Assembly (NCBI GenBank): GCA_021792775.1
Contig: JAJYTZ010000003.1
Location: 1 to 57,990, forward strand
Reading direction: 5' to 3'
Origin: Microcaldota archaeon
Lineage (GTDB): Archaea; Micrarchaeota; Micrarchaeia; Micrarchaeales; Micrarchaeaceae
Length of the DNA stretch: 57,990 bases
Shown: positions 25,020 to 32,526 of the stretch, one piece after another
Layout: each line of letters begins with the position of its first letter
Numbering within the stretch: the first letter of the stretch is position 1
Translations under genes and position numbers: made by a program
The notes under the pieces: model-generated
Databases searched by the model: none
Seen by the model: only the letters and a program-made list of their open reading frames with translations
What the model was told of the DNA's origin: nothing

Positions 25020-26654
25020 ATGGGAAGGCGAGTAATAGTTACATCTGCGCTGCTGTACATAAACGGGATGCCGCATCTTGGGAATTTTATAGGGGCGGTA
25101 TTGCCGGCAGACCTCTACAGCAGATATCTCAAAATGGCAGGAATCGAACACATCTTCATATGCGGATCGGATCAACACGGGACGCCAGTAGAGCTCAGTG
25201 CGATAAGAAACAAGACAGATCCGGAGAAGTTTGCTGATATGATGCATGAACGGACAAAGGCAGCACTGGAAAAGATGGAATGCGATTTCACGTATTACGG
25301 TAAGACGCATACGGAGGAGAATAAGAAGGTAGTATACAGATTGTTCGAGGCTTTGGACAGGAATGGGTATATATCAAACGAAGAGACTGTGCAAGCTTAT
25401 TGCAGCTTTGACAAACGGTTCATACCTGATAGGATGATAGAGGGAAAATGCCCGCACTGCGACGGGATGCACGCACGGGGAGACCAGTGCGATGATTGTG
25501 GCAAACTACTTGATCCACAAGATCTAATAGATCCGAAGTGCACCATATGTGGTAATAGCAAAATAGAATTCAGAAGTACGAAGAACCTTGCACTAGATCT
25601 GCCTAAGCTGACCGAAAACATTACCAGTTTTGTAGAGAGGATAAAGGGCAGCATGAGCAAGAACGCACTTAACAAGACAACGAGCTACATAGAGCTCGGA
25701 CTAAAGCCCAGGCAGATAACAAGAGACCTTAAATGGGGGTTCAGTGTACCGAAGGAGGGTTTTGAAGACAAGGTTTTCTATGTATGGTTTGATGCCGTTA
25801 TAGGGTATATAGGCATAACGAACGAGTGGTCGGAGGAGGAAGCGGAAAGGTACTGGTTGGGAAACGATACGGAGCTGGTGCATTTCATGGGAAAGGACAA
25901 CATAGAGTTCCATACAATGATGTGGCCGGGAATATTGAGCGGTGCGCGCCTTGGATATGCCATGCCTACAAGAATAATGGCGTACGAATACCTTAACTCA
26001 GGAAAGATAAAGTTCTCGAAGAGCAGGGGGATTGGGCTAAACATAGAGAATGCGATAGAGGTCATGAGTGCAGAGCAGTGGAGATTCGTGCTCTCTTATT
26101 TGCTGCCAGAGACGTCTGATACGGAGTTCTCTGAGGAGCTGATATTCGAGATAGTAAACAAGATAATGAATGATAAGATAGGAAACCTGATCAACAGGGC
26201 GGTTGTAATATCATCTAGAAACGGCTCGCTGCTCTCGGCGGGAGGCATAAGTGCGGAGGCAGGCGATAAGCTCAGGATGGCACTTGATAGCTATAGGGAG
26301 AATTTTGAGAATGCGAGGATGAGAGAGTCGCTGAAGCGCATTGTGGAGCTTGCCGACTATGGTAACGAAATAATGAGTATGAAAAGACCGTGGGAACTCG
26401 CAAAGGCAGGAGATGCTGGGCAGTTTTCGGCAGTGATGAGCGATGTACTGCACATTTGCAAGTATATAGGAGTAATGATCTGGCCTTATACCCCGAAAGC
26501 AAGCGCAGCGATATTGTATAATTTTGGGATAAGAAGCGAACCGCGGTTGAGCATGCTTAGTGGTAGCTTAGGGTTCGCACCGGGCGAGAATCAAGTACAG
26601 CTGTTCTCAAAGATAGGAGATAAGGAAAGAGAAACGTTGTTGGGGTTTGGATAG
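25020..26654 (+). CDS. metG: methionyl-tRNA synthetase
   Basis: A 544-residue class I synthetase with PHLGN (HIGH-like, about 18-22) and KFSKS (KMSKS-like, 331-335). The zinc knuckle region has CPHC (144-147), CDDC (157-160) and CTIC (174-177); the fourth pair seen in many archaeal enzymes is missing, as EFRS stands where CxxC/H would come. The C-terminal tRNA-binding OB domain is absent. A strong AAGGAGG lies 5 bases before the ATG, unlike the GGTG used elsewhere. Confidence 0.95.
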   Translation: MGRRVIVTSALLYINGMPHLGNFIGAVLPADLYSRYLKMAGIEHIFICGSDQHGTPVELSAIRNKTDPEKFADMMHERTKAALEKMECDFTYYGKTHTEENKKVVYRLFEALDRNGYISNEETVQAYCSFDKRFIPDRMIEGKCPHCDGMHARGDQCDDCGKLLDPQDLIDPKCTICGNSKIEFRSTKNLALDLPKLTENITSFVERIKGSMSKNALNKTTSYIELGLKPRQITRDLKWGFSVPKEGFEDKVFYVWFDAVIGYIGITNEWSEEEAERYWLGNDTELVHFMGKDNIEFHTMMWPGILSGARLGYAMPTRIMAYEYLNSGKIKFSKSRGIGLNIENAIEVMSAEQWRFVLSYLLPETSDTEFSEELIFEIVNKIMNDKIGNLINRAVVISSRNGSLLSAGGISAEAGDKLRMALDSYRENFENARMRESLKRIVELADYGNEIMSMKRPWELAKAGDAGQFSAVMSDVLHICKYIGVMIWPYTPKASAAILYNFGIRSEPRLSMLSGSLGFAPGENQVQLFSKIGDKERETLLGFG

Positions 26655-26698
26655 CACAAGCAAGGAATTATAGATTTTTCTAACACTCTATTATCAGA

Positions 26699-27280
26699 AT
26701 GGAAATGGACGATAATGAAGAGGATGACTTCAAAGATAGGCTTAACCAGCTTTATCTTGCTGTGATACTGAGATATAGGGATCATATAGAGGAGAAGGAA
26801 AACCTGTCTGTGGCAGAGCTGCCAAGACTCGTGACTCCTGAAAGCCAGCTTGTCTCAAGGACTGCGGATGAGATAAAAGGAGAGGAATATGTTTATGAGG
26901 CAAACTTCTATGAGGCGAGCCTTAAGGCGCAGGAGTTTGTAAGGGATAAGATAGACGGAGTATTGCTGCCGGTGCAATTTTGGATACTTCCGGATGAGAC
27001 CATAAAGTTCAGGCTCGGGGACAGTATAGACAACAGCATACTACTCTGCAGTTTACTAATAAAACTTGGCAACCCGTCAACAAAGGTGCTAATAAGCATA
27101 AGGGAAGACACAAGGAAAGCCTATGTGTACTGCGAATTCAATAACAGCATTTACCTATTCGATATAAGCGAGGGAGTAGACGCGTTCCAGACAAAAGAGG
27201 ATATGCTGAAACATGTAGGAATAGACGAAAATTCGACGGCTTATGAGTTCAACGACAAGATGTTCCTTGACATATATTGA
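26699..27280 (+). CDS. transglutaminase-like protein, probably catalytically inactive
   Basis: A 193-residue protein with an acidic, helical N-terminus and a transglutaminase-like core: LPVQFWILPDETIKFRLGDS, IDNSILLCSLLIKLG and KAYVYCEFNNSIYLFDISEG. In active members the segment reads GDC.D.a.L..SLL; here the cysteine is a serine (Ser109), so thiol chemistry is not expected at that site. The fold may serve in binding instead. It follows metG by 44 bases. The fold assignment is from memory of archaeal homologues. Confidence 0.6.
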   Translation: MEMDDNEEDDFKDRLNQLYLAVILRYRDHIEEKENLSVAELPRLVTPESQLVSRTADEIKGEEYVYEANFYEASLKAQEFVRDKIDGVLLPVQFWILPDETIKFRLGDSIDNSILLCSLLIKLGNPSTKVLISIREDTRKAYVYCEFNNSIYLFDISEGVDAFQTKEDMLKHVGIDENSTAYEFNDKMFLDIY

Positions 27281-27386
27281 CATGTCGGAAAGTAGCACAA
27301 ACCACCTTTGTGGGTAGCTAGTGTCAATCGTCAAAGTAGTACAAAAAGCTTAAATAATTCGAAACGGATTTGTATGTGGTGTTTTA

Positions 27387-27731
27387 TTGAAAGATGTAAA
27401 ATCAGTTCATCCGTGGGAAATAAAAGCGTGGTTTGTAGAGAAGAGAGACCCTTTTAGCCGATGGAATGTACTGCTTAGGTTGGATGGTGAACGCGACACC
27501 GTTCTCTGCGAGTTGTCTTCAGTTAAGTGGGGTGATGGGAATTCTGTAAAGAAAGGTAATAAGGAGAATGTTGCACTATTTGTACCGGGGAGATTTGCAG
27601 AAATTAAAGAGGAAGGGACTACTATACAAACACAATTAATGCCTATACCCGCATCTAAACAGCCGGAGGTTACAGAGGGATTAAGGAAAACTTTGCGCCT
27701 TGCGAAGAATGTGCAGATAAATTTTGCATGA
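27387..27731 (+). CDS. hypothetical protein, 114 residues, TTG start
   Basis: The frame opens at TTG 27387 (KDVKSVHPWEIKAWFVEKRD) and contains FSRWNVLLRLDGERDTVLCE, VALFVPGRFAEIKEEG and a basic end. I do not recognise it. The beta-rich pattern with alternating hydrophobics looks coding, and a TATA-like cttaaata (27350-27357) ends 30 bases before the TTG, so the message may be leaderless. No ATG occurs in frame before it. The same frame stays open for about 75 codons after its TGA (to 27956). Confidence 0.5.
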   Translation: MKDVKSVHPWEIKAWFVEKRDPFSRWNVLLRLDGERDTVLCELSSVKWGDGNSVKKGNKENVALFVPGRFAEIKEEGTTIQTQLMPIPASKQPEVTEGLRKTLRLAKNVQINFA

Positions 27732-27991
27732 AGAATTCTCTGTTGGGTTGCCGCATCTATTCTGGCTAAGCTCTCATATCTGAATGGTAAAGACGCGACA
27801 TCGTATTTGTGTGATGTTTGTGTTCGAGGAGGATTTGTTAGAGCTTCCGAATTTCGGAGTCACTCCGGTTATCGCGGATATGACCCTACCGAATCTACTG
27901 GCATCTTATTTGTAAGCCTTGCGCCTATTATGACGTTCGCTCTTGGATTCTGCTAGTGCTTCTTCCGACCCACTTTTGTCGACTTGAAAAT
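27732..27991. other. gene-free stretch with an unexplained open frame
   Basis: No supported gene here. In the frame of the preceding gene, after its TGA, about 75 codons stay open up to TAG near 27954, reading LAKLSYLNGKDATSYLC and later RGGFVRASEFRSHSGYRGYD. It has no start codon and I cannot match it to a family. It may be a decayed extension, part of the island next door, or chance. Confidence 0.3.
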
Positions 27992-28026
27992 CAGGCGCCT
28001 CGGCCGGGAATCGGACCCGGGTCGCA
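27992..28026 (-). repeat. tRNA-Asp 3'-end fragment, att-like copy 1
   Basis: Bases 27992-28017 are identical over 26 positions to 29495-29520, which is the T-arm/acceptor 3' part of the intact tRNA-Asp plus three flanking bases; TCGCAA follows in both. Upstream parts of the tRNA are absent or diverged. It lies 27 bases past the toxin stop at 28053. It is the outermost of three such copies, each at the downstream edge of a toxin gene or within the tRNA itself. Confidence 0.75.
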
Positions 28027-28052
28027 ACGATGCCTGCTCTCAAAGCGTTTTA

Positions 28053-28478
28053 TCATTTAAACGGATTTCTTACCTTTATTCCTGGAATCATATCGAAATC
28101 TCTTTCGTTTTCAGTAATTATCTCACTTATTCCATTTTCTTTCATCGTTTCTACAATAACTGAGTCCCAGAACGGAATTTTCAATTGTTCGAACTTTTCA
28201 ACAGCGTTGTTGACAGTACTATGAGTGTAATCTACTTTGTGCCATTTCTCAGAGTCTATTATTGTCTGCACTATGATCTTTGCTTTATCGGTAGTGAGTC
28301 CCAGTTTTTTAATTGAAGCGTTGAATATCTCCCCTAGAACCTGATTCGATACTGTGGCGGCAATCTCTCCTTTCATAACCTGCTTTACCAACTTCTTACA
28401 AATTTCTCTCTTGGTGGGTTCTTTCAGGTCAAAAGCGTAGCATATAATATTTGTATCGAAAAATACTCTATCGTTCAT
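28053..28478 (-). CDS. vapC: VapC-type PIN-domain toxin (pair 1)
   Basis: A 141-residue PIN domain with the acidic residues in VFFDTNIICYAFD (Asp8), the glutamate in LGEIFNASIKKLG, and IPFWDSVIVETMKENG followed by IITENERDFD. PIN toxins cleave tRNA or rRNA and are held in check by a partner. It starts inside the last codons of the upstream antitoxin gene (11-base overlap). Its stop is followed after 26 bases by a tRNA-Asp fragment. Confidence 0.88.
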   Translation of the reverse strand: MNDRVFFDTNIICYAFDLKEPTKREICKKLVKQVMKGEIAATVSNQVLGEIFNASIKKLGLTTDKAKIIVQTIIDSEKWHKVDYTHSTVNNAVEKFEQLKIPFWDSVIVETMKENGISEIITENERDFDMIPGIKVRNPFK

Positions 28479-28704
28479 GTAGTTCCTCCCTATTAAATTC
28501 CCACTTTTTCATTTTTATCCCAGCTTCTAAAAGCTCAAGGAATTGGTTTTCCATGTTCCCCTTTCTTTGTTTGGACCATTCCCCCATCGCCTCGGTAAGC
28601 GCCTTTCCGAGGTAGCCCTTCTTTTTTCCGTATTTTATGGTTGCCTGCTTTCTAAATTCGCTTGCTACTTCCTCCTTAACATTCACAGTCATTGTTTCTG
28701 ACAT
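28468..28704 (-). CDS. vapB: VapB-type antitoxin (pair 1)
   Basis: A 78-residue protein, MSETMTVNVKEEVASEFRKQ, with YGKKKGYLGKALTEAMGEWS and a C-terminal toxin-binding arm LLEAGIKMKKWEFNREELHE. It matches an archaeal VapB class with a ribbon-helix-helix-like start. An ATG three codons earlier (28713) is possible. A TATA-rich run lies upstream (28715-28745). It overlaps the PIN toxin gene, as toxin-antitoxin pairs do. Confidence 0.82.
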   Translation of the reverse strand: MSETMTVNVKEEVASEFRKQATIKYGKKKGYLGKALTEAMGEWSKQRKGNMENQFLELLEAGIKMKKWEFNREELHER

Positions 28705-28777
28705 AACCATCACATTATATTTATATTATATTAATATTTAAATCTTTCTATTATGTAAATATATTAGGAAAAGAAGT

Positions 28778-28829
28778 GCGCCTCGGCCTGGAATCGGACC
28801 CGAATCGCAAGCGTGACAGGCTTGTATGC
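28778..28829 (-). repeat. tRNA-Asp 3' fragment, att-like copy 2
   Basis: These 52 bases match 29497-29548 of the intact tRNA-Asp at 51 positions and cover its anticodon arm, variable loop, T-arm and 3' acceptor strand. The 5' acceptor and most of the D-arm are replaced by the tail of the PIN gene, so no acceptor stem can form. It separates toxin-antitoxin pair 2 from pair 1 and is the best evidence that the pairs arrived by recombination at a tRNA 3' end. Confidence 0.85.
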
Positions 28830-28840
28830 AACCATTACAT

Positions 28841-29212
28841 TTACAAGATTTCTGCGCCAGAAACATCTCTGAAATCGTTGTCAGCCGTAAGTATATTTAA
28901 TCTGTACGCCATAGCAGTTGCAAGTATAAATGAATCGAGCATGCCCCACTTCTTATTTGATTTCTTTCTCTCGAAATTGAGTCTTCCTGCAAGGACGCTT
29001 ATTGATTCGCTTAGTCCTATTATAGTGCTTGCCTTCCCGACATTTTCGATTATCTCTTCGTGGTTTCTTTTCGACTTTTCTGCCCAGCTCACTATTTCTG
29101 CGATAGTCACAATACTGGTATAGCACATCTCTTTTGTAAGTACCTCCTTTATGCGGGCAGTTTTCTTAGTGGCTTCAAAGAGTTCAACCCACGCAGATGT
29201 ATCAAGCAACAC
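28841..29212 (-). CDS. vapC: VapC-type PIN-domain toxin (pair 2)
   Basis: A 123-residue PIN domain with LLDTSAWVELFEATKKTARI (first Asp), TIAEIVSWAEKSKRNHEEII (Glu), WGMLDSFILATAMAYRLNIL (Asp) and TADNDFRDV. The start is a GTG at 29210-29212, 3 bases after the antitoxin stop. The stop codon lies 11 bases from the tRNA-Asp fragment. Its last codons occupy the place where the 5' part of a tRNA would be. Confidence 0.88.
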   Translation of the reverse strand: MLLDTSAWVELFEATKKTARIKEVLTKEMCYTSIVTIAEIVSWAEKSKRNHEEIIENVGKASTIIGLSESISVLAGRLNFERKKSNKKWGMLDSFILATAMAYRLNILTADNDFRDVSGAEIL

Positions 29213-29215
29213 GCT

Positions 29216-29428
29216 TTACACCCTATCGTCATGTTCCCTAACGAATGGCCCTGCTCCTTTCGTTATGCCCGTAAGTCTTTCTATGGCCCGGATCTTCTGT
29301 TTTTTCAAAAGGGCAATTTCTATCTCTTCTCCAAGTTTTATTCTGTTCTCTTTTATCATTCGTTTCGGGATGAGTACACCTAAAGATGTCCCTATCTTCC
29401 TTACTTTTGTCTTAAATACCTCGTCTAT
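29216..29428 (-). CDS. vapB: AbrB/SpoVT-type antitoxin (pair 2), start codon unclear
   Basis: The frame encodes 70 residues, IDEVFKTKVRKIGTSLGVLI, PKRMIKENRIKLGEEIEIAL and a basic tail: a swapped-hairpin AbrB-like DNA-binding domain with a toxin-binding end. It precedes the PIN toxin by 3 bases. No ATG, GTG or TTG is in frame before the middle of the domain; the frame is open from about 29437, so either a rare start (ATA 29426-29428, ATT) is used or a small lesion has removed the start. A GTG in another frame nearby (GTGATTATATAG) hints at a frameshift. Confidence 0.7.
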   Translation of the reverse strand: MDEVFKTKVRKIGTSLGVLIPKRMIKENRIKLGEEIEIALLKKQKIRAIERLTGITKGAGPFVREHDDRV

Positions 29429-29497
29429 ATAATCACATTATAATTTATTATAATTAAGTATATAAGCTTTTGTCCGGAGTATGCAATAACCAGAAGG

Positions 29498-29569
29498 CGC
29501 CTCGGCCGGGAATCGGACCCGAATCGCAAGCGTGACAGGCTTGTATGCTAGCCGTTACACCACCGAGGC
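29498..29569 (-). tRNA. tRNA-Asp (anticodon GTC)
   Basis: The minus strand folds into a cloverleaf: acceptor GCCTCGG/CCGAGGC, D-arm with AACGGCTAG, anticodon arm CAAGC-CTGTCAC-GCTTG (GTC at positions 34-36), T-arm TCGGG-TCCGATT-CCCGG, discriminator G. CCA is not encoded. The 3' half recurs twice downstream at 28778 and 27992, so this is the presumed intact attachment site. It follows tRNA-Tyr by 33 bases, probably in one transcript. Confidence 0.95.
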
Positions 29570-29602
29570 ATATTCTTCTTTCACATCTTGGGCTTTAAAC
29601 TT

Positions 29603-29696
29603 TCCCCTTGGAGTGATTTGAACACCCAACCTGCCGGTTTCTTCCTTACGGAACATCAGGCTACAGCCGGCCGCTCTACCATTGAGCTACAAGGGG
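29603..29696 (-). tRNA. tRNA-Tyr (anticodon GTA) with a 22-nt intron
   Basis: Acceptor CCCCTTG/CAAGGGG gives the C1-G72 pair typical of archaeal tRNA-Tyr; D-arm GCTC-AATGGTA-GAGC; anticodon stem GCCGG/CCGGC around CTGTAG...A; T-arm GGGTG-TTCAAAT-CACTC; discriminator A. Between positions 37 and 38 lies a 22-base intron (29639-29660), the canonical site for archaeal splicing endonuclease. A TATA-like box (atttata on the plus strand near 29718) lies about 26 bases before the 5' end. Confidence 0.93.
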
Positions 29697-29796
29697 CAAT
29701 ATACCTATCAGGTATGGATTTATACCTTCCATGCCCTTTTAGATTGCTGCATTTACATTTATAGGTTGTTGGGGCATAATATTAATAGTGGTTTGC

Positions 29797-32526
29797 ATGG
29801 GAAAAGATGGCGGCGACAGAGCTGTGCTTGGTCGGAAGGCAAGAGGGCTCCCCATCTTCATCTACAACCTCAAGGACGCCGCCCAGAGCATTGTCTCTGA
29901 CTGGCGCTTTATAGATGCTGCTATCATAATTGTGGCGTTTCTCTCTGTTGCTTGGGGGGTGCCATATTATCCGATAGTAGTAGCTGCGGTACTTGCAGTA
30001 TTGCTGTTCGTCGCTGCGATGAAACATCCATTTCTTGGATTGGTCATACTCGCGGTGCTTGTTTTCCCTGCTGTCATGTACCAAGCTCCTGCGCTCGGAT
30101 GGATATACCTATTCTTCTTTGCAGCTACCCTGATACTTGGCTTTATGCACTATAGGAGCATAATCCTGGCTTACACCCTTATCGCACTTAGCTTCTCTTT
30201 CATAGGCAGGATATTCTTCATACCATTCCTTATACTTACCCCGTTGCTTGTAGGCTTCAAAAGAGGCACGCTTGTCGCTATCCTGGTCTTTTTTGGAATA
30301 ATAGCATTCACGGCGAGCATGGGAATACAGAATAACGCTTACATAATATATAACACAACACAGAGCATAAGTTCAATAGGCAGAGGGTCTCTGGGAAGTA
30401 CCCTCAGTTTTACAATCGCCTCGAAAAGCAGGCTTGTGCTTTCTGATTTCTCCAGCAAGACCGGCGCAGGATTCGGCGCGTTCCTGAGCCAGAAAGTCCT
30501 ATCAGGGATATCCAATGTTTTTGTGCTTCTCGCCGCTGCGCTTTTCCAGCAGCCATTATACCTAGCCCAACTCGCAATCACGGTAGGCATGTTCTTTGTG
30601 ATAGAGAGTCTAGGCGTATCTGAGCGCTCTAAGTACCGCGCGGTCAAGGCGAGCATGCTCGGAATCATATATCCTGTTGTGTTTGTCGCGCTTGTCCCTG
30701 CCGTCCTGACAAACGGAATAGGAGAATTCGCAATCCTCAGCTTCTTTTTATGCCCGCTAGGAATATATCTCTTAGAGCTCTACAATTTTGATGTATTTAA
30801 GGCGCTCGAAGTGAGGAAGCGGGATATCCGGATGAAGTTCGGTGAGTCGTTCGAAGATTTGCAAAGCGAGGGCACCAACGAGACTTTCAACGACATTGCG
30901 GATTACACAGAGGTGAAGAAGGAGATGATGCGCTCAATAATCGGCCCAATCGAGCAGAGAGGGGTTTCCAGAAAATATGGTATAAAGCCTGTGAAAGGTG
31001 TACTCCTTTTCGGCCCTCCCGGAAACGGTAAGACCATGCTGATGAGGGCGCTCGCCAATGAGATACATTTTGGCTTTTACAGAATCGCGGCTCCGAGTCT
31101 TATCTCAGCATATTCTGGCGAGTCTGAGAAGAAACTCTCGCAGATATTCGCGATTGCTAAGAAGAACTCTCCATGCATACTCTTCATAGACGAGATAGAC
31201 GCAGTCGGCACGAGCAGGGATGTGGAGGGTGATGAGGCGCATAAGCACGTCCTCTCGCAGCTCCTGGAAGAGCTGGACGGCTTCCAGAAACTCGATAAGG
31301 TGATAGTCGTAGGCGCAACTAACAAGCCTAACTTCATAGACCCTGCTTTGCTGAGAAGCGGAAGGTTCGACAGGTCTATCTACATACCCCTCCCCGACGA
31401 GGATGGGAGAATGAAGATATTTAGCATGTATCTTTCAAAGCTGCCGGTCGCAAAGGGCGTAGATCTGAAGCGCCTTGCGAACATATCTGAGAGGCTGAGC
31501 GGGGCTGACATAAAAAACCTGTGCGAGTCGACGGCACAGACAGTAGCGAGAGAGGCGGTAGAGACTCATAATATGTTGCAGATCACTAATGAGGATCTGG
31601 TTCGCGCCATAAAGAGCACGAAGCCATCGACGAGGATGGTACAAATAGAGGAGTACGAGAAGTTTAAGAAGGATTTTGAGCGTGTGCACAACATCGTATC
31701 TGAGGAATCTGCTCCGAAGGTCGGTATGGACGCGATAGTCGGATATGAGCGCTTCAAGAAAACGATAGTAGAGTCGATGGATGTGCTGACGCATCCAGAA
31801 CTCGCGAAGAGCTATGATGTGAGGAACACCAACGGGATACTCATATATGGACCTCCAGGAACAGGCAAGACAATGATGATGAGGACTATCAGCAAGGGTA
31901 TAGAGGGGATAAGCATGATAGAGATGGACAGCTCTGAGGTGGTTAGGGCTGGACCTGCAGATGCGCCTGCGCTGATAAAGGAGTATTTCTATAGGGCTCA
32001 GGAAAACAAGCCCGCGATACTCTTCATAGATGAGATAGATGGATTCGTCAGCACGAGAGGCTCAAACGCTGAGATGGCTAACGAGATAATATCTGAATTC
32101 CTTAAGCAGATGGACGGCATGAAAGGCGCTTCTGGGATGATGGTCATAGCCACCACCAACAAACCTGGCTTTATAGATTCCGCCCTGCTAAGGCCAGGAA
32201 GGTTCGACAAGCTTATCTATGTCGGGCCCCCAGAGCTCAACACCAGAAAGCTCATGTTTGTTAGATTCCTCAGGGGCGCGCCGCTCGGTAATATCGACTT
32301 TGATAAGCTTGCCAGGATGACAGTCAACTATAGCGGAGCAGACATAGCAGCAATATGCAATTCAGCCAAAAGAAAGGCGATGCGCGGCACGATGCAGGGC
32401 GCTTCAGAATCCGTTGTAACACAAAGTATGATAGAGGATTCGATAAGGGCTGTCACCTCTTCCATAAGCGCAGAAGATATCAAGGAGTATGTTGAATTCG
32501 GGAAGAAATACAAAAGGCTGGAGTAA
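29797..32526 (+). CDS. membrane-embedded tandem AAA+ ATPase (Cdc48-like double AAA)
   Basis: A protein of about 909 residues. Residues 35-330 hold about eight or nine hydrophobic spans (for example PIVVAAVLAVLLFVAA, GWIYLFFFAATLILGF, VFVLLAAALF) with an extracytosolic or loop section around 175-235. Two complete AAA+ modules follow: first GPPGNGKT (about 406-413), LFIDEID (about 462-468) and SGRFDR; second GPPGTGKT (about 685-692), LFIDEID (about 742-748) and RPGRFDK. Both look competent for ATP binding and hydrolysis. Cdc48-type enzymes carry a soluble N-domain; here a polytopic membrane domain takes its place, suggesting membrane-protein unfolding or extraction. There is no protease domain. 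GTGGT precedes the ATG at 29797. Confidence 0.85.
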   Translation: MGKDGGDRAVLGRKARGLPIFIYNLKDAAQSIVSDWRFIDAAIIIVAFLSVAWGVPYYPIVVAAVLAVLLFVAAMKHPFLGLVILAVLVFPAVMYQAPALGWIYLFFFAATLILGFMHYRSIILAYTLIALSFSFIGRIFFIPFLILTPLLVGFKRGTLVAILVFFGIIAFTASMGIQNNAYIIYNTTQSISSIGRGSLGSTLSFTIASKSRLVLSDFSSKTGAGFGAFLSQKVLSGISNVFVLLAAALFQQPLYLAQLAITVGMFFVIESLGVSERSKYRAVKASMLGIIYPVVFVALVPAVLTNGIGEFAILSFFLCPLGIYLLELYNFDVFKALEVRKRDIRMKFGESFEDLQSEGTNETFNDIADYTEVKKEMMRSIIGPIEQRGVSRKYGIKPVKGVLLFGPPGNGKTMLMRALANEIHFGFYRIAAPSLISAYSGESEKKLSQIFAIAKKNSPCILFIDEIDAVGTSRDVEGDEAHKHVLSQLLEELDGFQKLDKVIVVGATNKPNFIDPALLRSGRFDRSIYIPLPDEDGRMKIFSMYLSKLPVAKGVDLKRLANISERLSGADIKNLCESTAQTVAREAVETHNMLQITNEDLVRAIKSTKPSTRMVQIEEYEKFKKDFERVHNIVSEESAPKVGMDAIVGYERFKKTIVESMDVLTHPELAKSYDVRNTNGILIYGPPGTGKTMMMRTISKGIEGISMIEMDSSEVVRAGPADAPALIKEYFYRAQENKPAILFIDEIDGFVSTRGSNAEMANEIISEFLKQMDGMKGASGMMVIATTNKPGFIDSALLRPGRFDKLIYVGPPELNTRKLMFVRFLRGAPLGNIDFDKLARMTVNYSGADIAAICNSAKRKAMRGTMQGASESVVTQSMIEDSIRAVTSSISAEDIKEYVEFGKKYKRLE

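Noticed and set aside
28778-28860. A second functional tRNA-Asp gene at copy 2
   Set aside because: The anticodon, T-arm and 3' acceptor strand match, but the 5' acceptor and D-arm sequences (tail of the PIN gene) cannot pair with the 3' strand, so no cloverleaf forms.
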